Assembly: GCA_017615435.1 (NCBI GenBank) | Contig: JAGAAF010000004.1 | Span: 1 to 38,331, forward strand | DNA: 38,331 bases | Direction: 5' to 3' | Origin: Bacteroidales bacterium | Lineage (GTDB): Bacteria; Bacteroidota; Bacteroidia; Bacteroidales; UBA932 | In this document: positions 17,204 through 24,660 of the stretch, in pieces | Layout: each line of letters begins with the position of its first letter | Position numbering within the stretch: position 1 is the first letter of the stretch | Notes under the pieces: model-generated | Told to the model about the DNA's origin: nothing | Seen by the model: only the letters and a program-made list of their open reading frames with translations | The model's database searches: none | Position numbers and translations under genes: made by a program

Positions 17204-17211
17204 TATCTTTA
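17204..17211 (+). promoter_or_regulatory. Possible internal promoter (-7-like box) before the beta-helix lipoprotein
   Basis: TATCTTTA differs from TAnnTTTG only at the last base and stands in an A/T-rich 78-base gap, the largest gap in this operon. It would leave a leader of about 55 bases. The start context AAACAATCAATGAA before 17272 repeats exactly the context before SusC, so separate initiation is plausible. Confidence 0.3.
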
Positions 17212-17271
17212 CAACCGATACGCAAAAACTCAAACTAACCTTATAACATTTTATTAACCAACAAACAATCA

Positions 17272-20200
17272 ATGAAAAAGTTTTTGTTAGCAATTTTTGG
17301 CGTGGCCTTCCTTATGGTCGGCTGTACCAAAGAACTCCAGACTTATGTTGAGGATATCAACACTAGAGTCACTACTCTCGAAAACAAGGTCGCTCAGAAT
17401 GAGGCCGCCATCGCGGCTCTCCAGACGGCGGTCCAGCAGAACGTCAGCATTGAGTCCGTTGCGGAGAATGCAGACGGTTGGCTGATCACCCTTACCAACG
17501 GCCAGAAGCTCCAGCTCAACCACGGTCAGAATGGTACCAATGGTACCAATGGTACCAACGGAACCGATGGTAAGGATGGTAAGGACGGTAAGGATGGCGA
17601 TTCCTGGATCACGTCTGTGGTGATTGATGGAGACATCGTGATCATCACCACGACCCAGGGCGAACTCAGGGTCCCCTATGCAAAGGCATTCAGACTCGTC
17701 ATCAATCAGGATGTCGCAGTCGATCCCGGTATCGTCAAGGTCCCTTACTCAGTTGAGAACGGAACCGCAGCGACCACAGTCGACGCATTCGCATCTGCTC
17801 CTTATCTCGCAGAGGTTACTGCCGAGACAGTGGACATCACCGTTCCGGATCCCGTAGTGAAGGGCAATGTCCTCGTATGGGCTGAAGACGGCACTCTCGG
17901 AAAGGCTTCCATCAAGAAGCTCACTCTTGCAGGACCTTATGCTACTGTTTCCGATGTTACTCCTGTCGCAGGTGTCGGCGGAACAATTGAAGTTCCCGTT
18001 GTGTCCAATGTCGAGATCTCTGTTCTCGATGAGACTGAGGACTGGCTCTCTTACAAAGAGACCAAGACAGCTTACACCGTTGTCCTCACCGCAGAGCCTA
18101 ATAACGGAGATGCTCGTTCTTCTTCCGTGAAGGTCGTCCGCAAGAGCGACAACACTGTCCTCGAGACCATCACAATTGCCCAGAAGGCAGTTGCTCCCGT
18201 TACTCTCAACGGTGCTCTTGAGTACAACACTATCCAGGAAGCTCTTACCGCAGCTGAGGCTCTCACCGAAGGCGAGGCAGTGATTACTCTTGCCGACAAG
18301 ACCTTCGAGGAGGCTGTCAAGATCGACGGCGCCAAGATTGCTGTTCCTGTTACCATCGACGGTGGCGCAAAGGCCAAGCTCGTCGGCGGTATCGAGATCT
18401 ACAAGAACGCTGCAACTATCAAGGGTCTTGAGATCACTGTTGCCGCTACTTCGCTTACCACTCTGCCCGGTGCGTATCTGAACTCCGCCGCCAATGGCTA
18501 TGCGTTCGGTATTCAGGTCAATGTCCCTGGCTATGGCGCAACCATCAAGGATAACGTCATCAACAACAGCGTTACAAATGCAACCGCTATCTACTTCGCA
18601 GCTAACGACAAGGATGCCGCCGAGGGAGACCTCGTGACAGGCAACGTCCTCAACTGCGGCACTCAGCGCGGTATGCAGGTCTATGGCAGTATCACCCTCG
18701 TTGACAACACCATCGTTTCCAGCAAGTATCCTATCCGCCTCGGTCGCGGAACTGCCGATCCCGGTGCTGTTCCTCAGGGAACCACCAAGGTCGTCATTGC
18801 CGGCAACAGGTTTGAGGCTGCCGCTGTTACTGCATCGGCTATCGATGTACACGGCACACTCACCGGCTGCGACATCACCCTTGGCGACGGTACGGTTGAC
18901 AACAACTTCTACGCTGCCAACTTCACCAACCGTGTGAACTCGCTTGGTACAAGCAACACCTGGCATCCGGAAATCGCTGCTCCTTATGTTAACGGTGGCG
19001 ATATCCTTCTCAATGGCTATAAGTTCGCTAAACTGCAGGATGCTGTCAACGCTGCCAAGTTAATCAAGACCGGCACTGCTGAGATCACAATTCCTGCCGC
19101 TACTGTTCTTACCGAAGAAGTCAAGATCAGTGACATCACTGTTCCTCTCGTAATCGACGGTACCGCTCAGAGCACAACCCTCAACGGTTCATTCGAGATC
19201 AAGAGAGTGAAGGCTACCATCCGTAACTTCACGATTCTCCCGACCGCTACTTCTGTTACCGGCCTCTGGGAGGATGGCCTGTACACCAGCGGCTTCGCCT
19301 TCGGTGTCCAGATCTGCGAGAGCGGCCACGGCGTTCTCCTCGAGAACCTCACCATCAATGTGGGTCTTGATGACGCTACCGCTATCCATATCGGTTACAA
19401 GGGTGAGAACCCTGTGCGCGACGTTATCAAGAACGTCACTATGAACGGAACCGGCGCTCAGGGCCGTAAGATCCAGGCCTACGATTCGTTCATCCAGGTG
19501 GAGAACTGTACTTTCAACGGTAGCTACAGCTACTGCGTACGTATTGGCGGAACCGGCGGATCCAATGTCATCCTCAAGGGTAACAGGTTCAACGCCGCTG
19601 GCAATGACGGCGCTGCTGTCGGTGTCGAGTTCAAGGCTCTCGGCAATTCTACCGTTGTTCTCGGCAATGGAACGAAGAACGACAACACTCAGGATGGTTC
19701 ATTCCGCAGCCTCTTCGGCGCTGGTAATGAGTGGCTGTTCCACAACGCCAACTTCTTCTATCCTGACATCAAGTATGCTGCTGCAAACAACGACATTATC
19801 GTCCTTGATGAGAAACTGGGCCGTGTTTGGGGTAAGTGGGATGAGTTCGACAACACCTGGGATGACGCGGTTCTCCCTCAGGCCACCGGTAACAACTGGG
19901 CCCGTCACGGAGTCGCTTCCGGCCGTTATCTCTATGTTCCTATCGCTCAGGGCTCTCTCGCCAACAGCGGTATCGCAGTCTTCGATGTGCTGACCGGAGA
20001 ATTCCTCTATAAGATCACCGAGGGCATCGAGGATAAGGGTCACTTCAAAGTGTGCTCTACTGCAAAACTCGGAGAAACCGTCTATGTGGCTTCTATGGGT
20101 ATGAAGAGCAACGGTACTCCTCTCGTAGTTTACAAACTTACGACCGCCAGCCCGTACTTCACCAAGGCTGAAAAGGTGATGGAGTATGAAATCCCTGCAG

Positions 20201-20901
20201 GCCGTCTCGGTGACACTATGACCGGTTGGGGAACCGATGCAGAGGGTATCCTCGCATTCGTGGACTACAACCAGCCCGGCGAGCAGCGCGCAAGCTATAT
20301 GTTCCAGGTCAAGGACGGTGCTATCACCAACGCAGCCGAACCTTATTGCCCGGCATATATGAACACCACCTCCGGCAAGAACTGGATGCTTGGTCTGTAC
20401 TTCTTCTCCGGTCCTACCACCGTCGAGGGATCTCACTATGCAATCCTTTCCGGAAACGCAGTAGTTGTCCGCGGAGTCAGCAAGTGGAACAAGGATGGTT
20501 GGTACAATCAGGAGATCACCTCTGGTGTCTATGCTGAATATAGCACTCTTGGAATCTTCAGCCACAGCATGCTTGATCCTACCCTTATGACTATCGGCGG
20601 CAAGCAGCACCTCGTCTATGTGACCGTCAACGGCAAGTATGCAAGCCTGCGTGTTGTTGATATCTCCGAGGGAGACGGTGGCGTCCTTACCAGGATCTAT
20701 CACCTCGGCGATGCAGCCGGTCTGGCCGCGAAGACAACTGCCTTCGGTCTTGCATATCCTTGCAACCCGGACAATGCAGTTGAGGCCTTCAACGTTGGCA
20801 ACAACGGAACAGGTTTCGTCACTACAACCGTTATCGATGAGGTAACTTACGTCGTCGCCGGTGCTACCGAAGTTGGTTGGAGCTGCTTCAAACTCAACTA
20901 A
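17272..20901 (+). CDS. Giant surface lipoprotein: DUF4988 coiled coil, Gly-X-Asn/Asp repeat, BACON, two beta-helices, propeller-like end
   Basis: 1209 residues, lipid Cys18 (M-V-G-C-T). Order of parts: DUF4988-like coiled coil (about 20-60, with T-L-E-N-K-V-A-Q-N-E-A); the W-L-I-T-L-T-N-G-Q strand; collagen-like Gly-X-Asn/Asp triplets at 85-110; two beta-sandwich domains, the second BACON-like (about 225-308); two right-handed beta-helix domains (about 310-575 and 575-840) that are duplicates of each other; then a propeller-like region to the C-terminus. Each beta-helix opens with a tandem-start motif (Y-N-T-I-Q-E-A-L and F-A-K-L-Q-D-A-V) and has N-G-T/N-N-x rungs. Beta-helices often belong to polysaccharide lyases or glycan-binding proteins; I see no confident catalytic set. 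Codons look more T-ending than in neighbours, which may reflect strong expression. It closes the operon before a terminator. Confidence 0.75.
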   Translation: MKKFLLAIFGVAFLMVGCTKELQTYVEDINTRVTTLENKVAQNEAAIAALQTAVQQNVSIESVAENADGWLITLTNGQKLQLNHGQNGTNGTNGTNGTDGKDGKDGKDGDSWITSVVIDGDIVIITTTQGELRVPYAKAFRLVINQDVAVDPGIVKVPYSVENGTAATTVDAFASAPYLAEVTAETVDITVPDPVVKGNVLVWAEDGTLGKASIKKLTLAGPYATVSDVTPVAGVGGTIEVPVVSNVEISVLDETEDWLSYKETKTAYTVVLTAEPNNGDARSSSVKVVRKSDNTVLETITIAQKAVAPVTLNGALEYNTIQEALTAAEALTEGEAVITLADKTFEEAVKIDGAKIAVPVTIDGGAKAKLVGGIEIYKNAATIKGLEITVAATSLTTLPGAYLNSAANGYAFGIQVNVPGYGATIKDNVINNSVTNATAIYFAANDKDAAEGDLVTGNVLNCGTQRGMQVYGSITLVDNTIVSSKYPIRLGRGTADPGAVPQGTTKVVIAGNRFEAAAVTASAIDVHGTLTGCDITLGDGTVDNNFYAANFTNRVNSLGTSNTWHPEIAAPYVNGGDILLNGYKFAKLQDAVNAAKLIKTGTAEITIPAATVLTEEVKISDITVPLVIDGTAQSTTLNGSFEIKRVKATIRNFTILPTATSVTGLWEDGLYTSGFAFGVQICESGHGVLLENLTINVGLDDATAIHIGYKGENPVRDVIKNVTMNGTGAQGRKIQAYDSFIQVENCTFNGSYSYCVRIGGTGGSNVILKGNRFNAAGNDGAAVGVEFKALGNSTVVLGNGTKNDNTQDGSFRSLFGAGNEWLFHNANFFYPDIKYAAANNDIIVLDEKLGRVWGKWDEFDNTWDDAVLPQATGNNWARHGVASGRYLYVPIAQGSLANSGIAVFDVLTGEFLYKITEGIEDKGHFKVCSTAKLGETVYVASMGMKSNGTPLVVYKLTTASPYFTKAEKVMEYEIPAGRLGDTMTGWGTDAEGILAFVDYNQPGEQRASYMFQVKDGAITNAAEPYCPAYMNTTSGKNWMLGLYFFSGPTTVEGSHYAILSGNAVVVRGVSKWNKDGWYNQEITSGVYAEYSTLGIFSHSMLDPTLMTIGGKQHLVYVTVNGKYASLRVVDISEGDGGVLTRIYHLGDAAGLAAKTTAFGLAYPCNPDNAVEAFNVGNNGTGFVTTTVIDEVTYVVAGATEVGWSCFKLN
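17524..17598 (+). repeat. In-frame 9-bp tandem repeat coding Gly-X-Asn/Asp triplets
   Basis: Three adjacent copies of GGTACCAAY and later copies of GGTAAGGAY encode G-T-N and G-K-D triplets at residues 85-110. All units are 9 bases, so slippage changes length without shifting frame. The segment is probably a flexible or collagen-like stalk between the coiled coil and the outer domains. Confidence 0.8.
20568..20571. other. The only CATG found in the window
   Basis: This site is in the codons for H-S-M-L near the end of the beta-helix lipoprotein (AGC ATG). By a line-by-line reading I found no other CATG in 38.3 kb. It is recorded because it is the exception to the depletion described in the findings. 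Confidence 0.8.
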
Positions 20902-20922
20902 TATTAACCACACTTCATAATT

Positions 20923-20954
20923 GAGGCGGACCCTTCGGGGCCCGCCTCTTTTTT
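20923..20954 (+). terminator. Intrinsic terminator with UUCG tetraloop
   Basis: GAGGCGG pairs with CCGCCTC; after one A/C mismatch CCC pairs with GGG around a TTCG loop, followed by TTTTTT. It ends the SusC-to-beta-helix operon. Confidence 0.92.
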
Positions 20955-20967
20955 GTGAAATAATTGC

Positions 20968-20975
20968 TAAATTTG
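20968..20975 (+). promoter_or_regulatory. Putative -7 box for the FAD oxidoreductase gene
   Basis: TAAATTTG matches TAnnTTTG and lies 20 bases before the ATG at 20996, just after the terminator. The nearest upstream TTTG (20952) is only 12 bases away, so the -33 element is not canonical. Confidence 0.5.
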
Positions 20976-20995
20976 GCTTACTGTAACCAATCATT

Positions 20996-22795
20996 ATGCG
21001 ACGTATTCTTGTAACTCTTCTGGCGCTTGTCGCCGCTGTTTCTTGTAGTCAAAGTGTGGATGTCCTTGTAGTGGGCGGAGGCGCGTCCGGGACCGCTGCC
21101 GGCGTGCAGGCGGCGCGTATGGGCGCGCGTACTGTGATAGTTGAAGAGACGCCCTGGCTCGGCGGTATGCTTACCTCTGCCGGAGTGTCTGCCATCGACG
21201 GCAACTACCGTCTGCGCGGCGGCATCTTCCGCGAGTTCACTGACGCACTGGCGGAGCATTATGGTGGTTATGAAAACCTTAAGACCGGTTGGGTGAGCAA
21301 TATACTGTTCGAGCCGAAGGTGGGGGAGCAGATTCTGGAGGATATGGCAGCGGCGGAGCCTCGACTCTCGGTGCTGAAGGGGCTGCGCTTTTGCGGCGCG
21401 GTGAAGCTGTCGAAGGGATGGGAGGTTCGTTTCGAGGATGCAGCCGGTTCTGCACGGGTCGTGCGCTGCAGGGTGCTGATCGATGGCACGGAACTGGGCG
21501 ATGTGGCGAAAGCGTGCGGCGTGGCGTACCATATCGGTTTCGATCCGCGCTCGTACACCGGCGAGGCGATGGCGCTTGAAGAGGGCAACGACATAGTTCA
21601 GGATATGACTATGGTGATGACCATCAAGGACTACGGCCCGGACGCGGATATGACGATCGCACGGCCGGAGGGGTACGACGAGAGCATCTATGTCAACTGC
21701 TGCGAGAATCCGCTGAACCTCAAGGATATCTCGAAAGGCCAGCCGCTGTGGTCGCCCGAGATGATGCTGTCCTACGGTCTGCTGCCCGGCGGGGAGATGA
21801 TGATAAACTGGCCCGTGGAGGCGAACGACTTCTATGCGAATATTATAGAGATGTCGCGCGAGGGGCGTGATTCCGTGATAGCGGTTGCAAAGCAGCGCAC
21901 GCTTGGCTTCCTGTACTTCCTACAGACTGGTCTGGGGATGAAGAACCTCGGACTGGCTGACGAATATCCTTCCGAAGACGGGCTGGCGCTGTTCCCTTAC
22001 TATCGCGAGAGCCGCCGTATCGAGGGCGAGCATCTATTCACCCTCGAGGAAGCGCGCGAACGCTATTCGACCAACGCTTATCGCACGGGTGTCTGTGTTG
22101 GCGATTATCCTGTGGACCATCATCACCACGCCCATCCTTCCTGGGAATCACTCCCAAAGATGATCTTCGCGCCCATTCCTTCTTTCACGCTGTCGATGGG
22201 ATCTCTGGTGCCGCTTAAGGTTGAAGATTTGATAGTCGCAGAGAAGTCCATCAGCGTGACGAATTTGATTAACGGCTCTACCCGTCTGCAGCCGGTGGTG
22301 GTGGAGATCGGGCAGTGCGCCGGCGTGATTGCAGCTCTCTCGGTTCAGCGTGGCTGCGCGGTCCGGGCTGTCGATGTCCGTTCGGTCCAGCGCGAGCTGC
22401 TCGCCGCCGGCGCCTACCTCCAGCCCTGGCTTGATCTCAAACCTGGCGAAGAGGGCTTCGAGGCCATCCAGCGAATCGGCTGCACGGGCATCCTTCGCGG
22501 CATCGGCCAGAACGTCGGCTGGGCCAACGAATCCTGGTTCCGCGCGGAGGATCCTCTCAAATGGTCAGATCTTTTCCTTGAAGATTACTATGAGATTTCC
22601 CGACCTGATCTGGAATCTCCCGAGACCGTCACCAAGGGCGCCTTCGCCGATTTGCTGAACTCTCTCGGCGCTTCCGTCGAGGTCCACGACTGCTGCCGCG
22701 AGAAACCTCTCACCCGCCTCCAAGCCGCTGTTATGCTCGACAAATACCTCGACCCCTTCTCCCGCCCCGTCGACTTCCAGGGAAATTTGAAATAA
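20996..22795 (+). CDS. FAD-dependent oxidoreductase (FAD_oxidored type) with lipoprotein-like signal
   Basis: A 599-residue protein. The N-terminus is a signal with a possible lipid Cys17 (A-V-S-C-S), and the Rossmann dinucleotide motif starts almost at once: V-D-V-L-V-V-G-G-G-A-S-G at 21-32, then V-I-V-E-E-T and L-G-G-M-L-T-S-A-G. This is the FAD_oxidored pattern (PF12831), whose members are often encoded in PULs. Further family features are V-L-I-D-G-T-E-L-G-D-V, N-L-I-N-G-S-T-R-L-Q-P and a helical C-terminal extension. It is probably a periplasmic or membrane-anchored oxidoreductase acting on a sugar or other organic substrate; substrate and electron acceptor are unknown. It is transcribed alone, with a terminator before and after it. 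Export of a flavoprotein without a Tat motif is unusual. Confidence 0.85.
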   Translation: MRRILVTLLALVAAVSCSQSVDVLVVGGGASGTAAGVQAARMGARTVIVEETPWLGGMLTSAGVSAIDGNYRLRGGIFREFTDALAEHYGGYENLKTGWVSNILFEPKVGEQILEDMAAAEPRLSVLKGLRFCGAVKLSKGWEVRFEDAAGSARVVRCRVLIDGTELGDVAKACGVAYHIGFDPRSYTGEAMALEEGNDIVQDMTMVMTIKDYGPDADMTIARPEGYDESIYVNCCENPLNLKDISKGQPLWSPEMMLSYGLLPGGEMMINWPVEANDFYANIIEMSREGRDSVIAVAKQRTLGFLYFLQTGLGMKNLGLADEYPSEDGLALFPYYRESRRIEGEHLFTLEEARERYSTNAYRTGVCVGDYPVDHHHHAHPSWESLPKMIFAPIPSFTLSMGSLVPLKVEDLIVAEKSISVTNLINGSTRLQPVVVEIGQCAGVIAALSVQRGCAVRAVDVRSVQRELLAAGAYLQPWLDLKPGEEGFEAIQRIGCTGILRGIGQNVGWANESWFRAEDPLKWSDLFLEDYYEISRPDLESPETVTKGAFADLLNSLGASVEVHDCCREKPLTRLQAAVMLDKYLDPFSRPVDFQGNLK

Positions 22796-22810
22796 TTGCT
22801 TGTCAAATTA

Positions 22811-22848
22811 AACGCCCGGTGGATTATCTTTCCGCCGGGCGTTTTTTT
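22811..22848 (+). terminator. Intrinsic terminator after the FAD oxidoreductase
   Basis: AACGCCCGG pairs perfectly with CCGGGCGTT, extended inside by GGA/TCC, and is followed by seven T. It lies 15 bases after the stop codon. Confidence 0.92.
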
Positions 22849-22866
22849 GCCTTTTGGCCTCTTGGA

Positions 22867-23062
22867 TTAGAGTGCCTTTATAACTTCTTCGGATAATCCC
22901 GTCAACTTGACTATCATCTCAACGGGCAATCCTTCAGCCTTACAATTCTTCGCCATTGTCAGATTTGGTTTTCTCCTCTGGAGCATAAGTAGCTAAATCC
23001 GCAGAAGAAAACAACAGGTCAAAAAACTCTCCGGCGAACCCTTTCTCGAACAATAACGCAGG
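22867..23062 (-). pseudogene. Decayed Rpn / PD-(D/E)XK-family transposase, C-terminal remnant
   Basis: Read on the minus strand, two pieces in different frames match the C-terminus of Rpn-type (recombination-promoting nuclease) transposases. The first is F-F-D-L-L-F-S-S-A-D-L-A-T-Y-A-P-E-E, like the usual F-x-x-L-F-x-x-A-E-I-A-x-x-T-P-E-E. It runs into a stop, and a second piece in another frame ends G-L-P-V-E-M-I-V-K-L-T-G-L-S-E-E-V-I-K-A-L then TAA (22867-22869), which is the common end of the family. At least one frameshift separates them, and the nuclease part is missing upstream. It cannot make a functional protein and marks an old insertion and decay. Confidence 0.7.
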
Positions 23063-23348
23063 ATTGAGCGGCGCCGAGAGCGCAAGAACGAATCTAGGGC
23101 TTGGGCGGAGCCCGGCAGAAGAGGTTGATTAAACTTATGCCGCCCCTGGTCGACCGAGGCGGGAGCAGCCGTTCGAATTGGGATCGCATTATTGCGGCTG
23201 GGACAAGAATAATGTAAAGGGCCGAAGCCGGGAACCGCGACTTTGTCGCCACGCCCGATAGCGAAGGCCCGTCTGTCCAAGCCTTCGCATTCCTTTCCCG
23301 CTCCGGCGGCAGCCGTGATAGCCCGCCGGCAATCAGAATCCGCAGAGA
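23063..23348. other. Non-coding stretch, nothing recognised
   Basis: About 290 bases of G+C-rich sequence with no convincing gene, tRNA or conserved RNA. A short minus-strand frame across it has no start context or recognisable protein. It contains only a small hairpin (GCGAC-TTT-GTCGC near 23236-23248). It may be debris from the same decayed mobile element. Confidence 0.5.
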
Positions 23349-23402
23349 TGAAGCACGCCTACCCCAGCCACAGGGCATTCTGAGAGGGGTGAGCGTGCTT
23401 CA
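23349..23402 (+). repeat. 54-bp hairpin repeat, copy 1
   Basis: Begins TGAAGCACGC and ends with its exact reverse complement GCGTGCTTCA; the pairing continues imperfectly through a C-run and G-run (CTACCCC versus GGGGTGA). The right half, ATTCTGAGAGGGGTG followed by GTGCTTCA, is nearly identical in copy 2, 72 bases downstream. The structure resembles REP or palindromic extragenic elements. Confidence 0.75.
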
Positions 23403-23420
23403 GGGGCCGATTTCGGGGTG

Positions 23421-23474
23421 TGAAGCACGGGCGGATGCCCCAGAAGGTATTCTGAGAGGGGTGGGTGTGCTTCA
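23421..23474 (+). repeat. 54-bp hairpin repeat, copy 2
   Basis: Same length as copy 1 with terminal inverted repeats TGAAGCAC and GTGCTTCA. The shared core ATTCTGAGAGGGGTG is intact while the left arm has diverged. It is separated from copy 1 by 18 bases. Confidence 0.75.
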
Positions 23475-23494
23475 TATCTGCGAAAACGGAAACT

Positions 23495-23515
23495 ATCCCC
23501 GGTCGGGTCGGGGAT
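23495..23515. other. Short hairpin between the repeats and the promoter
   Basis: ATCCCCG and CGGGGAT are perfect complements around a 7-base loop. Together with the two 54-bp repeats and the terminator at 23532-23565 it makes a series of four hairpins in 217 bases. Confidence 0.5.
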
Positions 23516-23531
23516 GACACAAAGTGAGGTT

Positions 23532-23565
23532 GGGGAGGGCGTTATTGCACGTCCGCCCCTTTTTT
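23532..23565 (+). terminator. Probable intrinsic terminator of unknown upstream transcript
   Basis: GGGGAGGGCG pairs with CGTCCGCCCC (eight Watson-Crick pairs, one G-T, one mismatch) around an 8-base loop, followed by six T. The nearest upstream plus-strand gene already has its own terminator, so this one may end a non-coding transcript from the repeat region. Confidence 0.6.
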
Positions 23566-23575
23566 GATAAATTTG
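23544..23575 (+). promoter_or_regulatory. Promoter for the esterase/GH operon (-33 ATTG, 20 bp, -7 TAAATTTG)
   Basis: ATTG at 23544-23547 is close to the -33 TTTG. It is 20 bases from TAAATTTG at 23568-23575, an exact TAnnTTTG match. This is the best-spaced Bacteroidota promoter in the window. It lies inside and just after the terminator hairpin, and the -7 box ends only 5 bases before the ATG, which implies a nearly leaderless message. Confidence 0.6.
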
Positions 23576-23580
23576 TGTCT

Positions 23581-24660
23581 ATGAAACGAACCACATTAAT
23601 CGCGGCGGCATTGTTCGCCTGTATTCTCTGCTACGCTGAAACCATCAAAGGATCTGACAGCAGGGTATCTTATATCGGTCGCACCGAGGTCTCTGAAGAC
23701 GGCGCAGTGAGTTTTGACTGGAGCGCCACCACTCTCAGGCTCAAATTCAAGGGCAAAACTCTAGTGATGGCCTGTTCGGACACGAAGAAAGATTACTTCA
23801 ACCTCTGGATCGACGGCGAGCAGAAAGCCATCGAAGACAAGGTGCTCAAAGTCGAAGGCGATCAGATAATCACTCTCTTCTCCGCGAAGAAGGCGGCCGA
23901 ACATACCATCATCCTGCAGAAGCGCACAGAGGCCGAGCAGGGTGCGCTGACCGTAAGAGAGTTCACCACGGACGGCGTCTTCCTTGAGGCCCCGGCTCCG
24001 AAGCCGCGCCTGATAGAATTCATAGGCGATTCGTACACCTGCGGTTATGGAACCGAAGCTCTTCATCGCTCCGACCCGTTCCGCCCGGAAGAGGAGAACC
24101 CCTGCCGGACATATGCTGACATTCTTGGCCGTATGTATGGCGCCGAAGCTGTGCACATCAGCCATAGTGGCCGCGGCATTATCCGCAACTACGGCGACTA
24201 CAACGAGCACGAAAATATGGTCAAGCTCTACTCCCAGACCTTCGACCAGCACAGCGAAACCGCGTGGACTCCGACCTACAAGCCGGACCTCGTGGTTATT
24301 TATCTCGGCACGAATGATTTTTCAACCGGCAAGCAGCCTAACCTCGGCCCCTGGTGCGCCAATTACAAGCAGCTCCTTCAGAAAGTGCGCGAGTTCCACG
24401 GCCCTAACGTGCCGATTCTCTGCCTTGCATCTCCTTGCGATGAGTTGATGGACGATTATGTTCAGGCGGCTGTCGAGCGCTGCGGTCTCGAGAATGTGTA
24501 TTTTGCCTCGATCCTCCCCGGCTGTTATCGGTTGGACGACGAAGATCTCGGCGCCTCCTGGCATCCGAATTACAATGGCCACCGCAAGATTGCAAGCGTG
24601 GTCGCTCCGTTTATTTCTTCAATAATGGGATGGGAACTCCCGGTCTGGTTCAATGAATAA
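23581..24660 (+). CDS. CE2-like SGNH esterase (probable carbohydrate O-deacetylase)
   Basis: A 359-residue secreted protein. Start 23581 was chosen because it begins a Sec signal peptide ending near C-Y-A-E; the in-frame GTG/TTG region upstream is non-coding. The N-terminal beta-sandwich (about 25-135) precedes an SGNH domain, the two-domain plan of carbohydrate esterase family 2. Block I is G-D-S-Y-T-C-G-Y-G with Ser151, block III is G-T-N-D with Asn245, and the catalytic His328 lies in S-W-H-P-N-Y-N-G-H, the family-2 form of block V. It probably removes O-acetyl groups from glycan in the periplasm so that the following glycosidases can act. It overlaps the next gene by 8 bases and is first in the long downstream operon. 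Confidence 0.85.
   Translation: MKRTTLIAAALFACILCYAETIKGSDSRVSYIGRTEVSEDGAVSFDWSATTLRLKFKGKTLVMACSDTKKDYFNLWIDGEQKAIEDKVLKVEGDQIITLFSAKKAAEHTIILQKRTEAEQGALTVREFTTDGVFLEAPAPKPRLIEFIGDSYTCGYGTEALHRSDPFRPEEENPCRTYADILGRMYGAEAVHISHSGRGIIRNYGDYNEHENMVKLYSQTFDQHSETAWTPTYKPDLVVIYLGTNDFSTGKQPNLGPWCANYKQLLQKVREFHGPNVPILCLASPCDELMDDYVQAAVERCGLENVYFASILPGCYRLDDEDLGASWHPNYNGHRKIASVVAPFISSIMGWELPVWFNE

Noticed and set aside
17524..17598. Tandem repeat as a CRISPR or integration site
   Set aside because: The 9-base units are in frame and code for Gly-X-Asn/Asp triplets within a lipoprotein, so they are protein-level repeats.
23150..23240. Possible tRNA suggested by a GTTCGAAT-like string
   Set aside because: No acceptor stem, anticodon arm or D arm could be built around it on either strand.
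22993..23280. Minus-strand 95-codon frame in the non-coding region
   Set aside because: Low-complexity Arg/Pro/Ser translation with no match to any family I know. The adjacent Rpn remnant lies in a different frame.
23349..23474. CRISPR array
   Set aside because: Only two units, each a palindrome of 54 bases with an 18-base gap, diverged from each other, and no cas genes. This fits REP-like repeats, not CRISPR.
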